Below, piece by piece: positions 1 to 7,692 of a DNA stretch of 33,430 nt. The stretch lies in NCBI GenBank assembly GCA_900543395.1, contig UQQT01000025.1:1-33430 (forward strand). The letters run 5' to 3'. A program made the translations under genes and the position numbers. Each line of letters begins with the position of its first letter. Position 1 is the stretch's first letter. The notes under the pieces are model-generated. The model searched no databases and was not told the DNA's origin. It worked only from the letters and a program-made list of their open reading frames with translations. Source of the DNA: an uncultured Oscillospiraceae bacterium. GTDB taxonomy: Bacteria; Bacillota; Clostridia; Oscillospirales; Acutalibacteraceae.

Positions 1-57
1 AGAAACAAAATATAATTATCTTTTCGGCGTGGTTCAGGTACTTTATCGACAGTCTAA

Positions 58-80
58 GGGGGGCTGTAAAACAGCCCCCT
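58..80 (-). terminator. Probable intrinsic terminator after the first prsA-like gene
   Basis: A 10-bp GC-rich stem (58-67 paired with 71-80, with one G-T pair at the base) closes a 3-base AAA loop, starting 9 bases after the stop codon of the foldase gene. There is no good T-run on either side, so it is a weak intrinsic terminator by the usual rules. Bases 1-57 hold no gene I can identify; short open frames cross them on the plus strand, so the hairpin could also serve a gene entering from the left. Confidence 0.5.
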
Positions 81-88
81 CGTATAAT

Positions 89-1774
89 TTATGAATGTAA
101 TTTATTCTGCGCGGCAATAACCCTGTTCTGAACCCAGTCAACGGTCTGAACGTCGTCCTCGCTGAACTGCGCGTCGAAATCCTTCCAGAACTTATCGCTC
201 TCGGAATCAACAAGCTTATCCTTGATGGTCGTGTACCATGAAGTCTCGTCGGCCTGACCTACGTAATACATAACGTGATAGCCGTACTCTGTCTCGATAA
301 TGCCTACGTCGCCCGTTTTTCTCGCTTCGCCTGCATAATTGCCCTCTGCGAAAGCCCAGTCCTCAAACTCGGCTACGTACTGGTCGTTGTTTATCATTTT
401 TTCGATAAGTCCGCCCTTGCTCGACGTTCCGGTATCGTCCGAATTCGCCGAAACAAGATTTACAAACGCGTCCTCGTCGTACTCCTTACCGCTCTGCGAA
501 AGAGCATCCTTGTAGCTCTGAAGAACTTTCTCCGCTTTCTCCTTAGCCGCTTTCTTCTGCTCGTCGGTCGGATCCGCTCCGGTTTTCTCGGTCGAGAACG
601 CGCAGAGAATGTGACGTACGCTTACAGGCTTAACGTTATCCTGATAGGGCGCGCCGAGAGTGTAGATTATATAAACGTATTTGTCGGTCGAATATTTAGC
701 CATTTCGCCCGCAGGTCTGTTATAATTGCCGTTATCGTCGACGGAATATACCCAGTCTGCCGCGTCCTTACTTACCGACGACGAAACAGTGGCGTAATCG
801 GTTTTATGAAGAATGGTCGCGCCGTCCTTGGAATAAGTATCCTTGTCCGACTCATAATCCGACGAATCCTTGTCAAGGAAGAGGATAGCCTGCTTCTTGA
901 ACGCGTCCTCGGTGTTTCCGTCGGCTTTAACCGCGGCGATAAAATCATCGGCCTTGGCCTCTGCGTCGCTCTTTGCCTTATCCGCGTCGGCAGCATCGGC
1001 AGCGATATCGATTGTATACCATCTGAAGTCTACAACGTCGTAATCCTTCTTGTTTGCGGAATACTCCGCGTTGATCTTGTCGTCCGTTATATCATTATTG
1101 AATTCCTCTGTCTTAACGTCTCTGAATCTCGTAACATACTGCTGTTCGGTAACGATCTTTCTGAACAGTCTCTCGGTGATGCCCTTGCCGTACTGCCTGC
1201 TTAAAAAGCTCGATACGGAATAGTTGCCCCTGTTCTGATCATACTGGGTCATTGCGTCCTCGATAGCCTTATTATCCTCATCGGTAAGCTCGATATTGTT
1301 TTCGAGAGCCTTTGCGTAATATCTCTTTACGTTCGCCATGTTGTCGACGGCAAGCTTTGCAAAATACTTGTCGAAGGTTTCCTCGTTTCCGTCGGAATCC
1401 TTATGAGTCTGATTCGCGGGGGGCTGATTGTAGTCGAAACCGTCCGCGTATGTCGCGCCGTATGTCTTTGAATAGTTTGCAAATGTATAGTATACGGACG
1501 CATAGTAGAACGTATACTCTGCGGCGGAATACGATTTTCCGTCAATCTTAACAGCCTTGAGCACCTTCTGAGGAACGCCGAACTGAACGACAGAGCCTAC
1601 AACGATAGCGCCGACGAGAACAATACAGAATATCCACGAAATGACCTTGCTTATCACGGCGGTATGGTCCTTGCCCTTTGACGAGCCTTTTTCGTTAGCT
1701 TTCGCGTTTTTGGAAATACGTTCTTTTCGCTCCTTACGGTAAAGCTCTTTTTCTTTTTCTAAATTTTTATCCAT
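89..1774 (-). CDS. Membrane-anchored PrsA/SurA-like peptidylprolyl isomerase (parvulin family), paralog 1
   Basis: This 561-residue protein is a predicted extracytoplasmic foldase that helps secreted proteins fold after Sec export. It has a basic, lysine-rich cytoplasmic tail (about residues 1-40), one hydrophobic anchor (about 44-66, SWIFCIVLVGAIVVGSVV), a SurA-N/PrsA-like helical region, and a parvulin (PpiC) domain around residues 385-520. The parvulin hallmarks are VRHIL, a serine/glycine-rich stretch ending in KGGL, and a YGYHVMYY strand close to the C-terminus. Bacillus PrsA is a lipoprotein of about 290 residues; this protein is nearly twice as long and has a transmembrane anchor with no lipobox. 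Its neighbour at 1882-3666 has the same layout and is a clear paralog. The two are probably transcribed separately, as a promoter lies between them. The ATG has an AAAGG-type ribosome binding site upstream. The chaperone role is inferred from the family; the substrates are unknown. Confidence 0.85.
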   Translation of the reverse strand: MDKNLEKEKELYRKERKERISKNAKANEKGSSKGKDHTAVISKVISWIFCIVLVGAIVVGSVVQFGVPQKVLKAVKIDGKSYSAAEYTFYYASVYYTFANYSKTYGATYADGFDYNQPPANQTHKDSDGNEETFDKYFAKLAVDNMANVKRYYAKALENNIELTDEDNKAIEDAMTQYDQNRGNYSVSSFLSRQYGKGITERLFRKIVTEQQYVTRFRDVKTEEFNNDITDDKINAEYSANKKDYDVVDFRWYTIDIAADAADADKAKSDAEAKADDFIAAVKADGNTEDAFKKQAILFLDKDSSDYESDKDTYSKDGATILHKTDYATVSSSVSKDAADWVYSVDDNGNYNRPAGEMAKYSTDKYVYIIYTLGAPYQDNVKPVSVRHILCAFSTEKTGADPTDEQKKAAKEKAEKVLQSYKDALSQSGKEYDEDAFVNLVSANSDDTGTSSKGGLIEKMINNDQYVAEFEDWAFAEGNYAGEARKTGDVGIIETEYGYHVMYYVGQADETSWYTTIKDKLVDSESDKFWKDFDAQFSEDDVQTVDWVQNRVIAAQNKLHS

Positions 1775-1814
1775 TTGGGAAAAACACCTTTCAGAAATGA
1801 AATTAACACAGGTT

Positions 1815-1843
1815 ATTTTAATACTTTTCTAAAGATAATACAA
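1815..1843 (-). promoter_or_regulatory. Sigma-A-like promoter for the first prsA-like gene
   Basis: On the minus strand, TTGTAT (1843-1838) and TAAAAT (1820-1815) are separated by 17 bases, and the start codon follows 40 bases later. An AT-only palindrome (1844-1861, 8-bp arms) lies directly upstream of the -35 box and may be a remnant terminator of the upstream gene or a protein site. The call rests on pattern only. Confidence 0.5.
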
Positions 1844-1881
1844 GTATTTTTTGAAAAATACGCCGAATTACGTATTAAAAT

Positions 1882-3666
1882 TTAAGAATTTCCGTCCTGT
1901 GCCTGCTGATCCTGTGCCTGCGCCTGCGCCTGCGAGTTAAGAGTATTAAACGTATTCTGCGCAGAGGTTACGACCTTTTCAATCTTGGCGTCGTCTTTAA
2001 CGGCGTTCGACGAAGCGTTCTCGGCGTCGGTGAAGAGATCCTCTACCTTTTTATCGGTGAGAACGGACGTAATACTGCTCATCCACTCGGGAGACGAAGA
2101 TGTCGAGTCAAAGAGCACGACGTGATATCCGTCGTCGCCCTTTATAACGCCGATATCGCCCTGCTTTCTGCCGGATTCCAACGCCCATTTGTCGCTTGCG
2201 GAGTCGGGCAGATATACGTTCTCGTGAAGCCCGCCGTTTGAAGAAGTCGAGCTGTCGGCAGATTTATCGGAAGCGACAGTGCCGAAATACTCTGCGTCAT
2301 AGCCATTTTCGCCGGCATGCGCTTTATATTCGTTATAAATCGTATTTGCTTCGCTCTTGGCTTTCATAAGCGATTCCTCGTCCGTACCCGAGGCCGATAT
2401 AAGGATATCCCTGTACGTTACGGGGTGAGTCTCGACCTTTGCGGGGACGGAGCTTATGCGGAATACGTACGTCATGGAATTAGCCTCAAACGATTTCATA
2501 TCGCCCGCTTTTCTGACGTAATTTCCGTTTGCGTCGATTTCAAAAGCCCACGAAGCTACGTCGTCGGAAAGACTCGACAGATTGTCGTACGAAGCGTTGG
2601 GTATGGAGGGACACTCGTCTCTCGAATACTTATAATCCTCGCCCTTAAAATTGTCGTAAACCGCGTTTGCGAACGTCTGACCGTTATTAACCGCGTCTAT
2701 AAGCTTCTGCGCTTTATCGGCGGCTTTTGTTCCGTCGGTATCATCGGAAAAATAATAATACTCGATTCCGGCAAGGTCATAATCCTTGCGGTTATCGTTA
2801 TACTCTTTAAGAATTTCGGCTACGCCCTCGTCGGAGGTGTAGTATTCTTTCGCTTCCTCTGTCTTGCGCTCTTTATATACGTTCGCGACGGCGTTCTTTT
2901 CGAGAATCGATTTAAGCGTGTCCTCGCCGAAGCCCTTGCCGTAATACTTTTCAAGATACTCTGCAAGAGTGATTCCGTCCTTTTCAGCCTGCGAAGTGAG
3001 CGAGTCGAGAGATTCGGTGACGTAAGTCTTATACTCGTCGTCGGAGAGCTTAATGCCCTCGCTCTCGGCTTTCTTGTAAACGGTATTTACGTAAGCCATC
3101 TCTTTTATGGCTCCGTCGCGTATCGAATCGGCGCTTATCGAACCGTACTGAATGTACTGATAGTAGTACGAATAATAGTTAAGGTAATAGAAATAGAATT
3201 CGCCCGCGGTGTACTTGTCGTCGTCTATCGTCATGATCGTCTCGTCCGATTTAATGCCCGCCGACGGCGAACCCTGCGTAATCCATACTATCGCGCAAAG
3301 TCCCGCCACGATTATCGCAAGCATTACGGCAAGAGAAACGATAAGAGCGGTTTTCTTCTTTTTCGGTTTTTTGCCGGCGTTCTCCGTTTTTGACTCCGCT
3401 TCGGCAGCGGATTCGAATACGGGAGCGGGCGAAGTCAGTTCATCGGCTTCGCTCTGTTCGCCGGAAGCGTCCAAAGCGGATGAATCCTCTTTTTCGGTCA
3501 GCGGTTCGTTTTCATCGGATACGTCCGAATCGGGCTGAGCCGAAACCGAGTCCGGGGAATAGGATTCCGACGAATCTTCCGTGGTATCGTTTGTTTCGGC
3601 CGTGTCCGGGGACAGCTCGTCTGCCGAACCGTTTGACAAATCGTTGTTCTTCTCAAAATCGTCCAT
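1882..3666 (-). CDS. Membrane-anchored PrsA/SurA-like peptidylprolyl isomerase, paralog 2 with acidic N-terminal tail
   Basis: This 594-residue predicted extracytoplasmic foldase is paralogous to the protein at 89-1774. The order is: a long, very acidic Ser/Glu/Asp-rich cytoplasmic tail (about 1-100), a lysine cluster (KKPKKKK), one transmembrane anchor (about 108-131), a SurA-N-like helical region containing YYGKGFGEDTL, and a PpiC-like domain (about 415-545) with VTYRDIL, SSNGGL and GYHVVLF. The parvulin signature is less typical than in paralog 1 (RDIL in place of RHIL, so the first conserved His is missing), which suggests this copy may act as a chaperone without strong isomerase activity; that is inference. 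The C-terminus is a low-complexity Gln/Ala tail. The start is an ATG with AAAGG 9 bases upstream. It has no lipobox, unlike classical PrsA. Confidence 0.82.
   Translation of the reverse strand: MDDFEKNNDLSNGSADELSPDTAETNDTTEDSSESYSPDSVSAQPDSDVSDENEPLTEKEDSSALDASGEQSEADELTSPAPVFESAAEAESKTENAGKKPKKKKTALIVSLAVMLAIIVAGLCAIVWITQGSPSAGIKSDETIMTIDDDKYTAGEFYFYYLNYYSYYYQYIQYGSISADSIRDGAIKEMAYVNTVYKKAESEGIKLSDDEYKTYVTESLDSLTSQAEKDGITLAEYLEKYYGKGFGEDTLKSILEKNAVANVYKERKTEEAKEYYTSDEGVAEILKEYNDNRKDYDLAGIEYYYFSDDTDGTKAADKAQKLIDAVNNGQTFANAVYDNFKGEDYKYSRDECPSIPNASYDNLSSLSDDVASWAFEIDANGNYVRKAGDMKSFEANSMTYVFRISSVPAKVETHPVTYRDILISASGTDEESLMKAKSEANTIYNEYKAHAGENGYDAEYFGTVASDKSADSSTSSNGGLHENVYLPDSASDKWALESGRKQGDIGVIKGDDGYHVVLFDSTSSSPEWMSSITSVLTDKKVEDLFTDAENASSNAVKDDAKIEKVVTSAQNTFNTLNSQAQAQAQDQQAQDGNS
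1896..1934. repeat. Short in-frame tandem repeat encoding a Gln/Ala tail
   Basis: The hexamer CCTGCG occurs three times in tandem (1917-1934), preceded by degenerate copies from 1896. On the minus strand it encodes the QAQAQAQDQQAQ stretch at the C-terminus of the second foldase. It is a slippage-prone microsatellite inside a coding end and does not break the frame here. Confidence 0.7.
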
Positions 3667-3700
3667 GATAATACGCCTTTCATAAGGTAATACAAGTTAT

Positions 3701-3729
3701 ATAATACAATATTTAAAGTATTTTTACAA
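3701..3729 (-). promoter_or_regulatory. Sigma-A-like promoter for the second prsA-like gene
   Basis: Minus-strand TTGTAA (3729-3724) and TATTAT (3706-3701) are spaced by 17 bases, 34 bases before the ATG. It shares an AAAAATACTT stretch with the region before the first prsA-like gene, as expected if gene and promoter were duplicated together. No convincing terminator of the upstream SPFH gene is seen in the 102-base gap, so readthrough is possible. Confidence 0.5.
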
Positions 3730-3768
3730 GCGTTAATTTTACATGACTTTTATTTAAAAAAAATTGAA

Positions 3769-4701
3769 TTACCGCTCATTATCCTTAAATATCTCCGCCG
3801 CACTCGAAGCGAGTCCCGCAAGCGACTGAAGCTCTGACGGAATTATAAGCTTCGTAGCCTTGCCGTCGGCGACCTTTGCAAGCGATTCGAGACTCTTTAT
3901 CGCAAGAACGGCGTTCGAGGGATTCGCCTCGTTTATAAGTCTTATTCCCTCGGCGTTAGCCTGCTGAATCTTGATAATAGCCTCGGCTTCACCCTCGGAT
4001 TCCTTTATCTTTGAAGCCTTGACAGCCTCCGCATGAAGAATTGCAGATTCTTTATCCGCCTGTGCGGCGAGTATCTGCGACTCCTTTTTACCCTCGGCAA
4101 CAAGTATCTGACTCGCCTTTTCGCCCTCTGCTCTGAGAATCGACTCTCGTCTTTCACGTTCGGCTTTCATCTGCTTCTCCATCGCGTCCTGGATTTCCTT
4201 GGGCGGGAAGATGTTTTTAAGCTCTACCCTGTTGACCTTAATGCCCCACGGGTCTGTCGCCTCGTCGAGAATTACGCGAATTTTTGAATTTATAATGTCT
4301 CTCGAGGTAAGAGTGTGGTCAAGCTCCATTTCGCCTATGATGTTACGAAGCGTAGTAGCCGTAAGGTTTTCTATTGCCGATACGGGCTGCTCGACTCCGT
4401 ACGTAAAAAGCTTCGGATCGGTTATCTGATAAAATACGACTGTGTCTATCTGCATAGTTACGTTATCCTTTGTAATAACCGGCTGAGGCGGGAAGTCCGC
4501 GACCTTCTCTTTTAAAGATACGACCTTTGCTACGCGTTCGATAAACGGAATTTTAATGTGAAGTCCCGTCTGCCATGTTCCTTTGTACGCGCCGAGACGC
4601 TCGACAACATACGCCTTTGACTGCGGTACGATTTTTATATTCGCGATTACTATAACGAGTATAAGCAGTACGACTGCGGCTATTGCGATATATGCTCCCA
4701 T
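3769..4701 (-). CDS. SPFH/Band 7 (stomatin/QmcA-like) membrane scaffold protein
   Basis: This 310-residue protein has an N-terminal membrane anchor (about 1-22) followed by an SPFH domain. Visible marks are VVERLGAYKGTWQTGLHIKIPF, the DNVTMQIDTVVFYQITDP segment, and GIKVNRVELKNIFPPKEIQDAMEKQMKAERERR, which leads into an Ala/Glu/Lys-rich coiled coil (about 180-250). Such proteins oligomerise into ring- or cage-like scaffolds in the membrane and organise proteases or lipid microdomains. It lies 12 bases after an NfeD-family gene; stomatin/NfeD pairs are a well-known bacterial arrangement. The start is an ATG with GGAGG 7 bases upstream. It resembles QmcA/stomatin more than HflK or HflC, which normally come as a pair with FtsH. 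The family is clear; the exact role is not. Confidence 0.88.
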   Translation of the reverse strand: MGAYIAIAAVVLLILVIVIANIKIVPQSKAYVVERLGAYKGTWQTGLHIKIPFIERVAKVVSLKEKVADFPPQPVITKDNVTMQIDTVVFYQITDPKLFTYGVEQPVSAIENLTATTLRNIIGEMELDHTLTSRDIINSKIRVILDEATDPWGIKVNRVELKNIFPPKEIQDAMEKQMKAERERRESILRAEGEKASQILVAEGKKESQILAAQADKESAILHAEAVKASKIKESEGEAEAIIKIQQANAEGIRLINEANPSNAVLAIKSLESLAKVADGKATKLIIPSELQSLAGLASSAAEIFKDNER

Positions 4702-4713
4702 GATTTTTCCTCC

Positions 4714-5145
4714 TTAAATTTCCTCGACAATGAGCTTTACGCCCTCTATCGAAAGCACCTTAACCCTTGCGCCGGCGGGAATCGTTTTACCCGACGGACT
4801 TTTCGCAGACCATACGGAGCCCTTGACCTTTACAAGCCCCTTTGCTTCGATATCGTCTATTTTTTCCGTCACGATACCCTCGAGTCCGATATACATATCG
4901 GCATTCGTGGGCTCGCGTTTTATTTTTTTATTAAGCTTTTTTATAAGCGGTCTCGTCGCGGCAAGGGAAACAAGCGATACGAGCGTGAAAACGGCTATCT
5001 GAATCCACAGCTGATCGACCCTGCACACGGACAGAATGAACGAAGCAAGCGCGCCGACGGCAAACCATACGGACACAAGCTGAACCGTTGCGAATTCAAC
5101 TACTACCGCAACGATGAAAACGGCTATCCATATATAAGTCATCAT
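4714..5145 (-). CDS. NfeD-family membrane protein (short form)
   Basis: This 143-residue protein has two to three hydrophobic segments in its first 70 residues (MMTYIWIAVFIVAVVVEFATVQLVSVWFAVGALASFIL and QIAVFTLVSLVSLAATRPLIKKL) and a soluble C-terminal domain from about residue 85 (GLEGIVTEKID...GLVKVKGSVWSAKS). The second part matches the OB-fold of NfeD, where the G-x-V-K-x-x-G-x-x-W-x-A pattern is characteristic. The short form lacks the N-terminal ClpP-like protease domain found in long NfeD proteins. The downstream SPFH gene is its usual partner, and the NfeD OB-fold is thought to bind or modulate the stomatin oligomer. The second ATG (codon 2) is an equally possible start; GGAG lies 10 bases upstream of the first. 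Confidence 0.85.
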   Translation of the reverse strand: MMTYIWIAVFIVAVVVEFATVQLVSVWFAVGALASFILSVCRVDQLWIQIAVFTLVSLVSLAATRPLIKKLNKKIKREPTNADMYIGLEGIVTEKIDDIEAKGLVKVKGSVWSAKSPSGKTIPAGARVKVLSIEGVKLIVEEI

Positions 5146-5165
5146 AACAAACCGGCTCCTTTTTT

Positions 5166-5963
5166 TTAAAGCTGTTTGTCCCTGTCGTACGAAGCCTTGA
5201 ACGCCTTATCGACAAGAGCGTACAGCCCGTCCGAATCAAGAACCTTTACGCCCTCTATCGTCGTGCCTCCGGGAGAGCATACGCGTTTCACCATCTCGCC
5301 CGGTTCGCCGACTCCGGCTTTCAGAAGCTCGGCGCTTCCGAGAACGACCTGAACGGCGGCTTTAAACGCGGTCTCTTTATCAAGTCCGTATTTTTCGCCC
5401 GAGCTTGCAAGAGCGTCTATAAACATGAACGAATACGCCGGAGCGCATCCTCCGAGAACTCCGAACACGGAGAATTTATCCTCCGTAAGATTTACGGCTT
5501 CACCGTATGACGAGCAAATTCCTCCTACGACGGCGAGTTCATCATCCGAAACTCTCGAATTCGAAGTATACGCCGATATCGCCGAACCGACCTCCGCGTT
5601 GAGATTCGGGAAAATTCTCGCAATTTTCGCGTCATAGCCGAGAAGCGAAGCTATATATTCCGTCGTCTTGCCCGCGGCTATGGAAACTATCAGCGGATCT
5701 CTGTCCCTGACCGTCTCTCCGACTGCGGGCAGAATCGTCGGAAAAACCTGCGGTTTCGTACACAGCATTATAACGTCGCAGTTTTTCTGGGCGAACCCTT
5801 CCCCGACGGCGTTTACTCCGACGCAGGCGCAGAACGAATTAAGAGCTTCGGTATTCGGGTCATAGACATAAATATCATTTTTTTCGAATACGCCCTTTTC
5901 GGCAATGTTTCTTATAATCGGACGAGCCATGTTGCCCGCTCCGATAAATCCTATTGTTTTCAT
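5166..5963 (-). CDS. proC: Pyrroline-5-carboxylate reductase
   Basis: ProC reduces 1-pyrroline-5-carboxylate to L-proline with NAD(P)H, the last step of proline synthesis, in the cytoplasm. The 265-residue protein begins with MKTIGFIGAGNMA, a Rossmann dinucleotide-binding turn. The substrate-side signature near the C-terminus, SPGGTTIEGVKVL, is diagnostic of the family. Length is normal. I chose the ATG at 5963 over an in-frame TTG four codons earlier because GGTG lies about 6 bases upstream of it and the Rossmann strand starts immediately. It heads a probable operon with nfeD and the SPFH gene (20-base gap), which is not an obvious metabolic link. A near-consensus promoter lies at 6008-6036. 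Confidence 0.95.
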   Translation of the reverse strand: MKTIGFIGAGNMARPIIRNIAEKGVFEKNDIYVYDPNTEALNSFCACVGVNAVGEGFAQKNCDVIMLCTKPQVFPTILPAVGETVRDRDPLIVSIAAGKTTEYIASLLGYDAKIARIFPNLNAEVGSAISAYTSNSRVSDDELAVVGGICSSYGEAVNLTEDKFSVFGVLGGCAPAYSFMFIDALASSGEKYGLDKETAFKAAVQVVLGSAELLKAGVGEPGEMVKRVCSPGGTTIEGVKVLDSDGLYALVDKAFKASYDRDKQL

Positions 5964-6007
5964 TTTAATCACCAAAATTCTTTAAATCAAAGCTTGTATA
6001 CAATATG

Positions 6008-6036
6008 ATTATATATTATATGAAAATATTTTTCAA
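6008..6036 (-). promoter_or_regulatory. Strong sigma-A-like promoter for proC-nfeD-SPFH
   Basis: Minus-strand TTGAAA (6036-6031) and a perfect TATAAT (6013-6008) are separated by exactly 17 bases, 44 bases before the proC ATG. It faces away from the coaX promoter, so the 177-base gap 5964-6140 is a divergent promoter region. Confidence 0.7.
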
Positions 6037-6064
6037 CAGCTTTGAAAATTCGTTGTTTATTTTA

Positions 6065-6093
6065 TTGTTAAAATGTTTTTTTCATTGTATAAT
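6065..6093 (+). promoter_or_regulatory. Sigma-A-like promoter for coaX and the ECF gene
   Basis: TTGTTA (6065-6070) and a perfect TATAAT (6088-6093) are separated by 17 bases. The coaX ribosome binding site GGAGGG is at 6129-6134, 6 bases before the ATG at 6141. No riboswitch-like structure is evident in the short leader. Confidence 0.65.
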
Positions 6094-6140
6094 AGAATTA
6101 CCGAATAAATTCGGAATAATATTTTTACGGAGGGATCGTT

Positions 6141-6905
6141 ATGATCTTAGCTGTCGACATAGGCAATACCAACGTCACGTTCGGACTGTACATTGACGGC
6201 AGACTTGAAGTCGTCTCGAGAACGGCGACCGACAGAGCGAGAACGGCGGAACAGTACGCCGTCGAAATGTCCGCGATCATATCGCTTCACAAGGCGAACG
6301 CCACCGACTGTACGGGAGCAATAATCGGCTCCGTCGTACCGGAGCTTACCGCCGTGATAAGCGACGCGATATATCTGCTGACTCTCGCGAGAGCGAAAAT
6401 AATCGGCCCCGGAGTCAAAACGGGACTGAATATCAAAATCGACAACCCCGCGCAGCTCGGAGCCGACCTTGTGGCGGGAGCCGTCGGTGCTCTGGGCAAG
6501 TATGAAACGCCCATGCTCGTACTCGACCTCGGTACTGCAACGAAAATCAGCGTTATCGACTCAAACGGAGCCTACAGAGGCTGTACGATAGGCGCAGGAG
6601 TAAGAATCTCGCTGGACGCGTTATCTAAAATGACAAGCCAGCTCCCCGCTATATCAATGGCGGGCGAAATCTGCCCCATCGGCACGAACACGGTCACAAG
6701 CATGCAGTCGGGAACGGTGCTCGGCACGGCGGCAATGCTCGACGGAATGTGCAAAAGACTTGAAAAGGCTCTCGGAGAAAAAATAAGAACCGTTGTCGCA
6801 ACGGGCGGAATCGCAGCAGATATTATCAAAAACTGCGAAACGGATATAATTTCCGATCCGAATCTCGTTTTGGACGGTCTTAAAATGATCTACGATAAAA
6901 ATTAA
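6141..6905 (+). CDS. coaX: Type III pantothenate kinase
   Basis: CoaX phosphorylates pantothenate to 4'-phosphopantothenate, the first step of coenzyme A synthesis; the type III enzyme needs a monovalent cation and is not feedback-inhibited by CoA. The 254-residue protein shows the ASKHA-fold ATP motif DIGNTN (residues 6-11), GADL (107-110), DLGTAT (129-134; the family usually has DFGTAT), and the GTNTVTSMQSG substrate segment (181-191). Length is typical. It has an ideal ribosome binding site and its own promoter. The next gene, 57 bases downstream on the same strand, is an ECF transporter S component, which fits joint vitamin uptake and activation. Confidence 0.95.
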   Translation: MILAVDIGNTNVTFGLYIDGRLEVVSRTATDRARTAEQYAVEMSAIISLHKANATDCTGAIIGSVVPELTAVISDAIYLLTLARAKIIGPGVKTGLNIKIDNPAQLGADLVAGAVGALGKYETPMLVLDLGTATKISVIDSNGAYRGCTIGAGVRISLDALSKMTSQLPAISMAGEICPIGTNTVTSMQSGTVLGTAAMLDGMCKRLEKALGEKIRTVVATGGIAADIIKNCETDIISDPNLVLDGLKMIYDKN

Positions 6906-6962
6906 AAATACAAACTCACATCTGTGATATATCATTTATGAACATCAACAGGAGGAATAAAA

Positions 6963-7616
6963 ATGAATAACAAATCAAAGAAAACAAACCGCGAAAAGAT
7001 AATCAAGCTGACGGAGCTTGCAATGCTCACGGCGATTGAAATAATCGTCTGCTTCACCCCCTTGGGCACTCTTCCCGCTCTCGGACCGCTCTCGGCTACT
7101 CTCTCTCACGTACCGGTAATCATTACGGCGGCGGTACTCGGCACAGGCGCGGGTGCGTTCATGGGACTCGTTTTCGGAGCGTGCAGCTTCATCTACTGGA
7201 CATTCACCGCTCCCGGACTTTTCTCGTTTATATACACGCCGTTTTACACGATGGGCGAATTCTCCGGCAACTTCGGCTCGCTTCTCATATGCTTCGTACC
7301 GAGAATTCTCATCGGCGTCGTTACGGGACTTATAATCAAGGCTCTCGGAGAAAGGATTAAATACAAAGGGGTAACCTACACTATAGCGGGACTTCTCGGA
7401 AGTCTTACGAATACGTTCCTCGTCTTAGGCGGAATTTACGTTTTCTTCGGTCAGGAATATCTCGCCGCGTTAGGCGGCGGCGCGGGCAAAACGCTCATCG
7501 CGATTCTCGGCATGACCGTGCTTACGAACGGACTTCCCGAGGCGGCAATCGGCGCGCTCGCCTGCTCGGCAGTCGGACTCCCCGTAAAAAACGCCGTAGC
7601 AAAGCTTCATAAATAA
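6963..7616 (+). CDS. ECF transporter S component, probably for pantothenate
   Basis: This 217-residue, very hydrophobic protein has about six membrane segments and fits the substrate-binding S subunit of energy-coupling factor vitamin transporters. A basic N-terminal tail leads into LTELAMLTAIEIIVCFTPLG, and the glycine/alanine-rich middle (HVPVIITAAVLGTGAGAFMGLVFGACSF) is typical of the family. The ECF A, A' and T subunits are not in the window, so it presumably uses shared ECF modules encoded elsewhere (group II). The substrate is inferred from position: coaX is directly upstream in the same transcription unit, which suggests pantothenate (PanT-like). Riboflavin or another vitamin cannot be excluded from sequence alone. 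AGGAGG lies 7 bases before the ATG. Confidence 0.78.
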   Translation: MNNKSKKTNREKIIKLTELAMLTAIEIIVCFTPLGTLPALGPLSATLSHVPVIITAAVLGTGAGAFMGLVFGACSFIYWTFTAPGLFSFIYTPFYTMGEFSGNFGSLLICFVPRILIGVVTGLIIKALGERIKYKGVTYTIAGLLGSLTNTFLVLGGIYVFFGQEYLAALGGGAGKTLIAILGMTVLTNGLPEAAIGALACSAVGLPVKNAVAKLHK

Positions 7617-7631
7617 TTTTTGAATAAAACA

Positions 7632-7681
7632 AAAAAACATCCCGTACAGGCGAATTGATACCGTCCGTACGGGATTGTTAT
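7632..7681. terminator. Bidirectional intrinsic terminator between the ECF gene and rnfB
   Basis: A perfect 9-bp stem (7639-7647 paired with 7667-7675) is flanked by A-rich sequence on the left (7631-7637) and T-rich sequence on the right (7676-7686). On the plus strand the stem is followed by a T-rich tract; on the minus strand it is followed by G and seven T. It therefore can end both convergent transcripts. Confidence 0.85.
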
Positions 7682-7692
7682 TTTTTATATTG

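Noticed and set aside
1..57. Possible end of a plus-strand gene entering from the left
   Set aside because: Short open frames cross these bases, but the one with a nearby stop runs through the hairpin at 58-80, and no motif is recognisable in so few codons.
275..1204. Long open frame on the plus strand opposite the first foldase gene
   Set aside because: It is antisense to a well-supported gene, has no recognisable domain, and its arginine/valine/leucine-rich content is typical of the complement of a coding region.
2317..3393. 358-codon open frame on the plus strand opposite the second foldase gene
   Set aside because: It shows the same antisense pattern, no ribosome binding site or family motif, and it lies fully inside a gene with clear domains.
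6916..6927. Small palindrome TCACA-TC-TGTGA between coaX and the ECF gene, as terminator or regulator site
   Set aside because: The arms are only 5 bases, no T-run follows, and the half-sites are in the inverse order of the CRP consensus. The two genes are probably co-transcribed.
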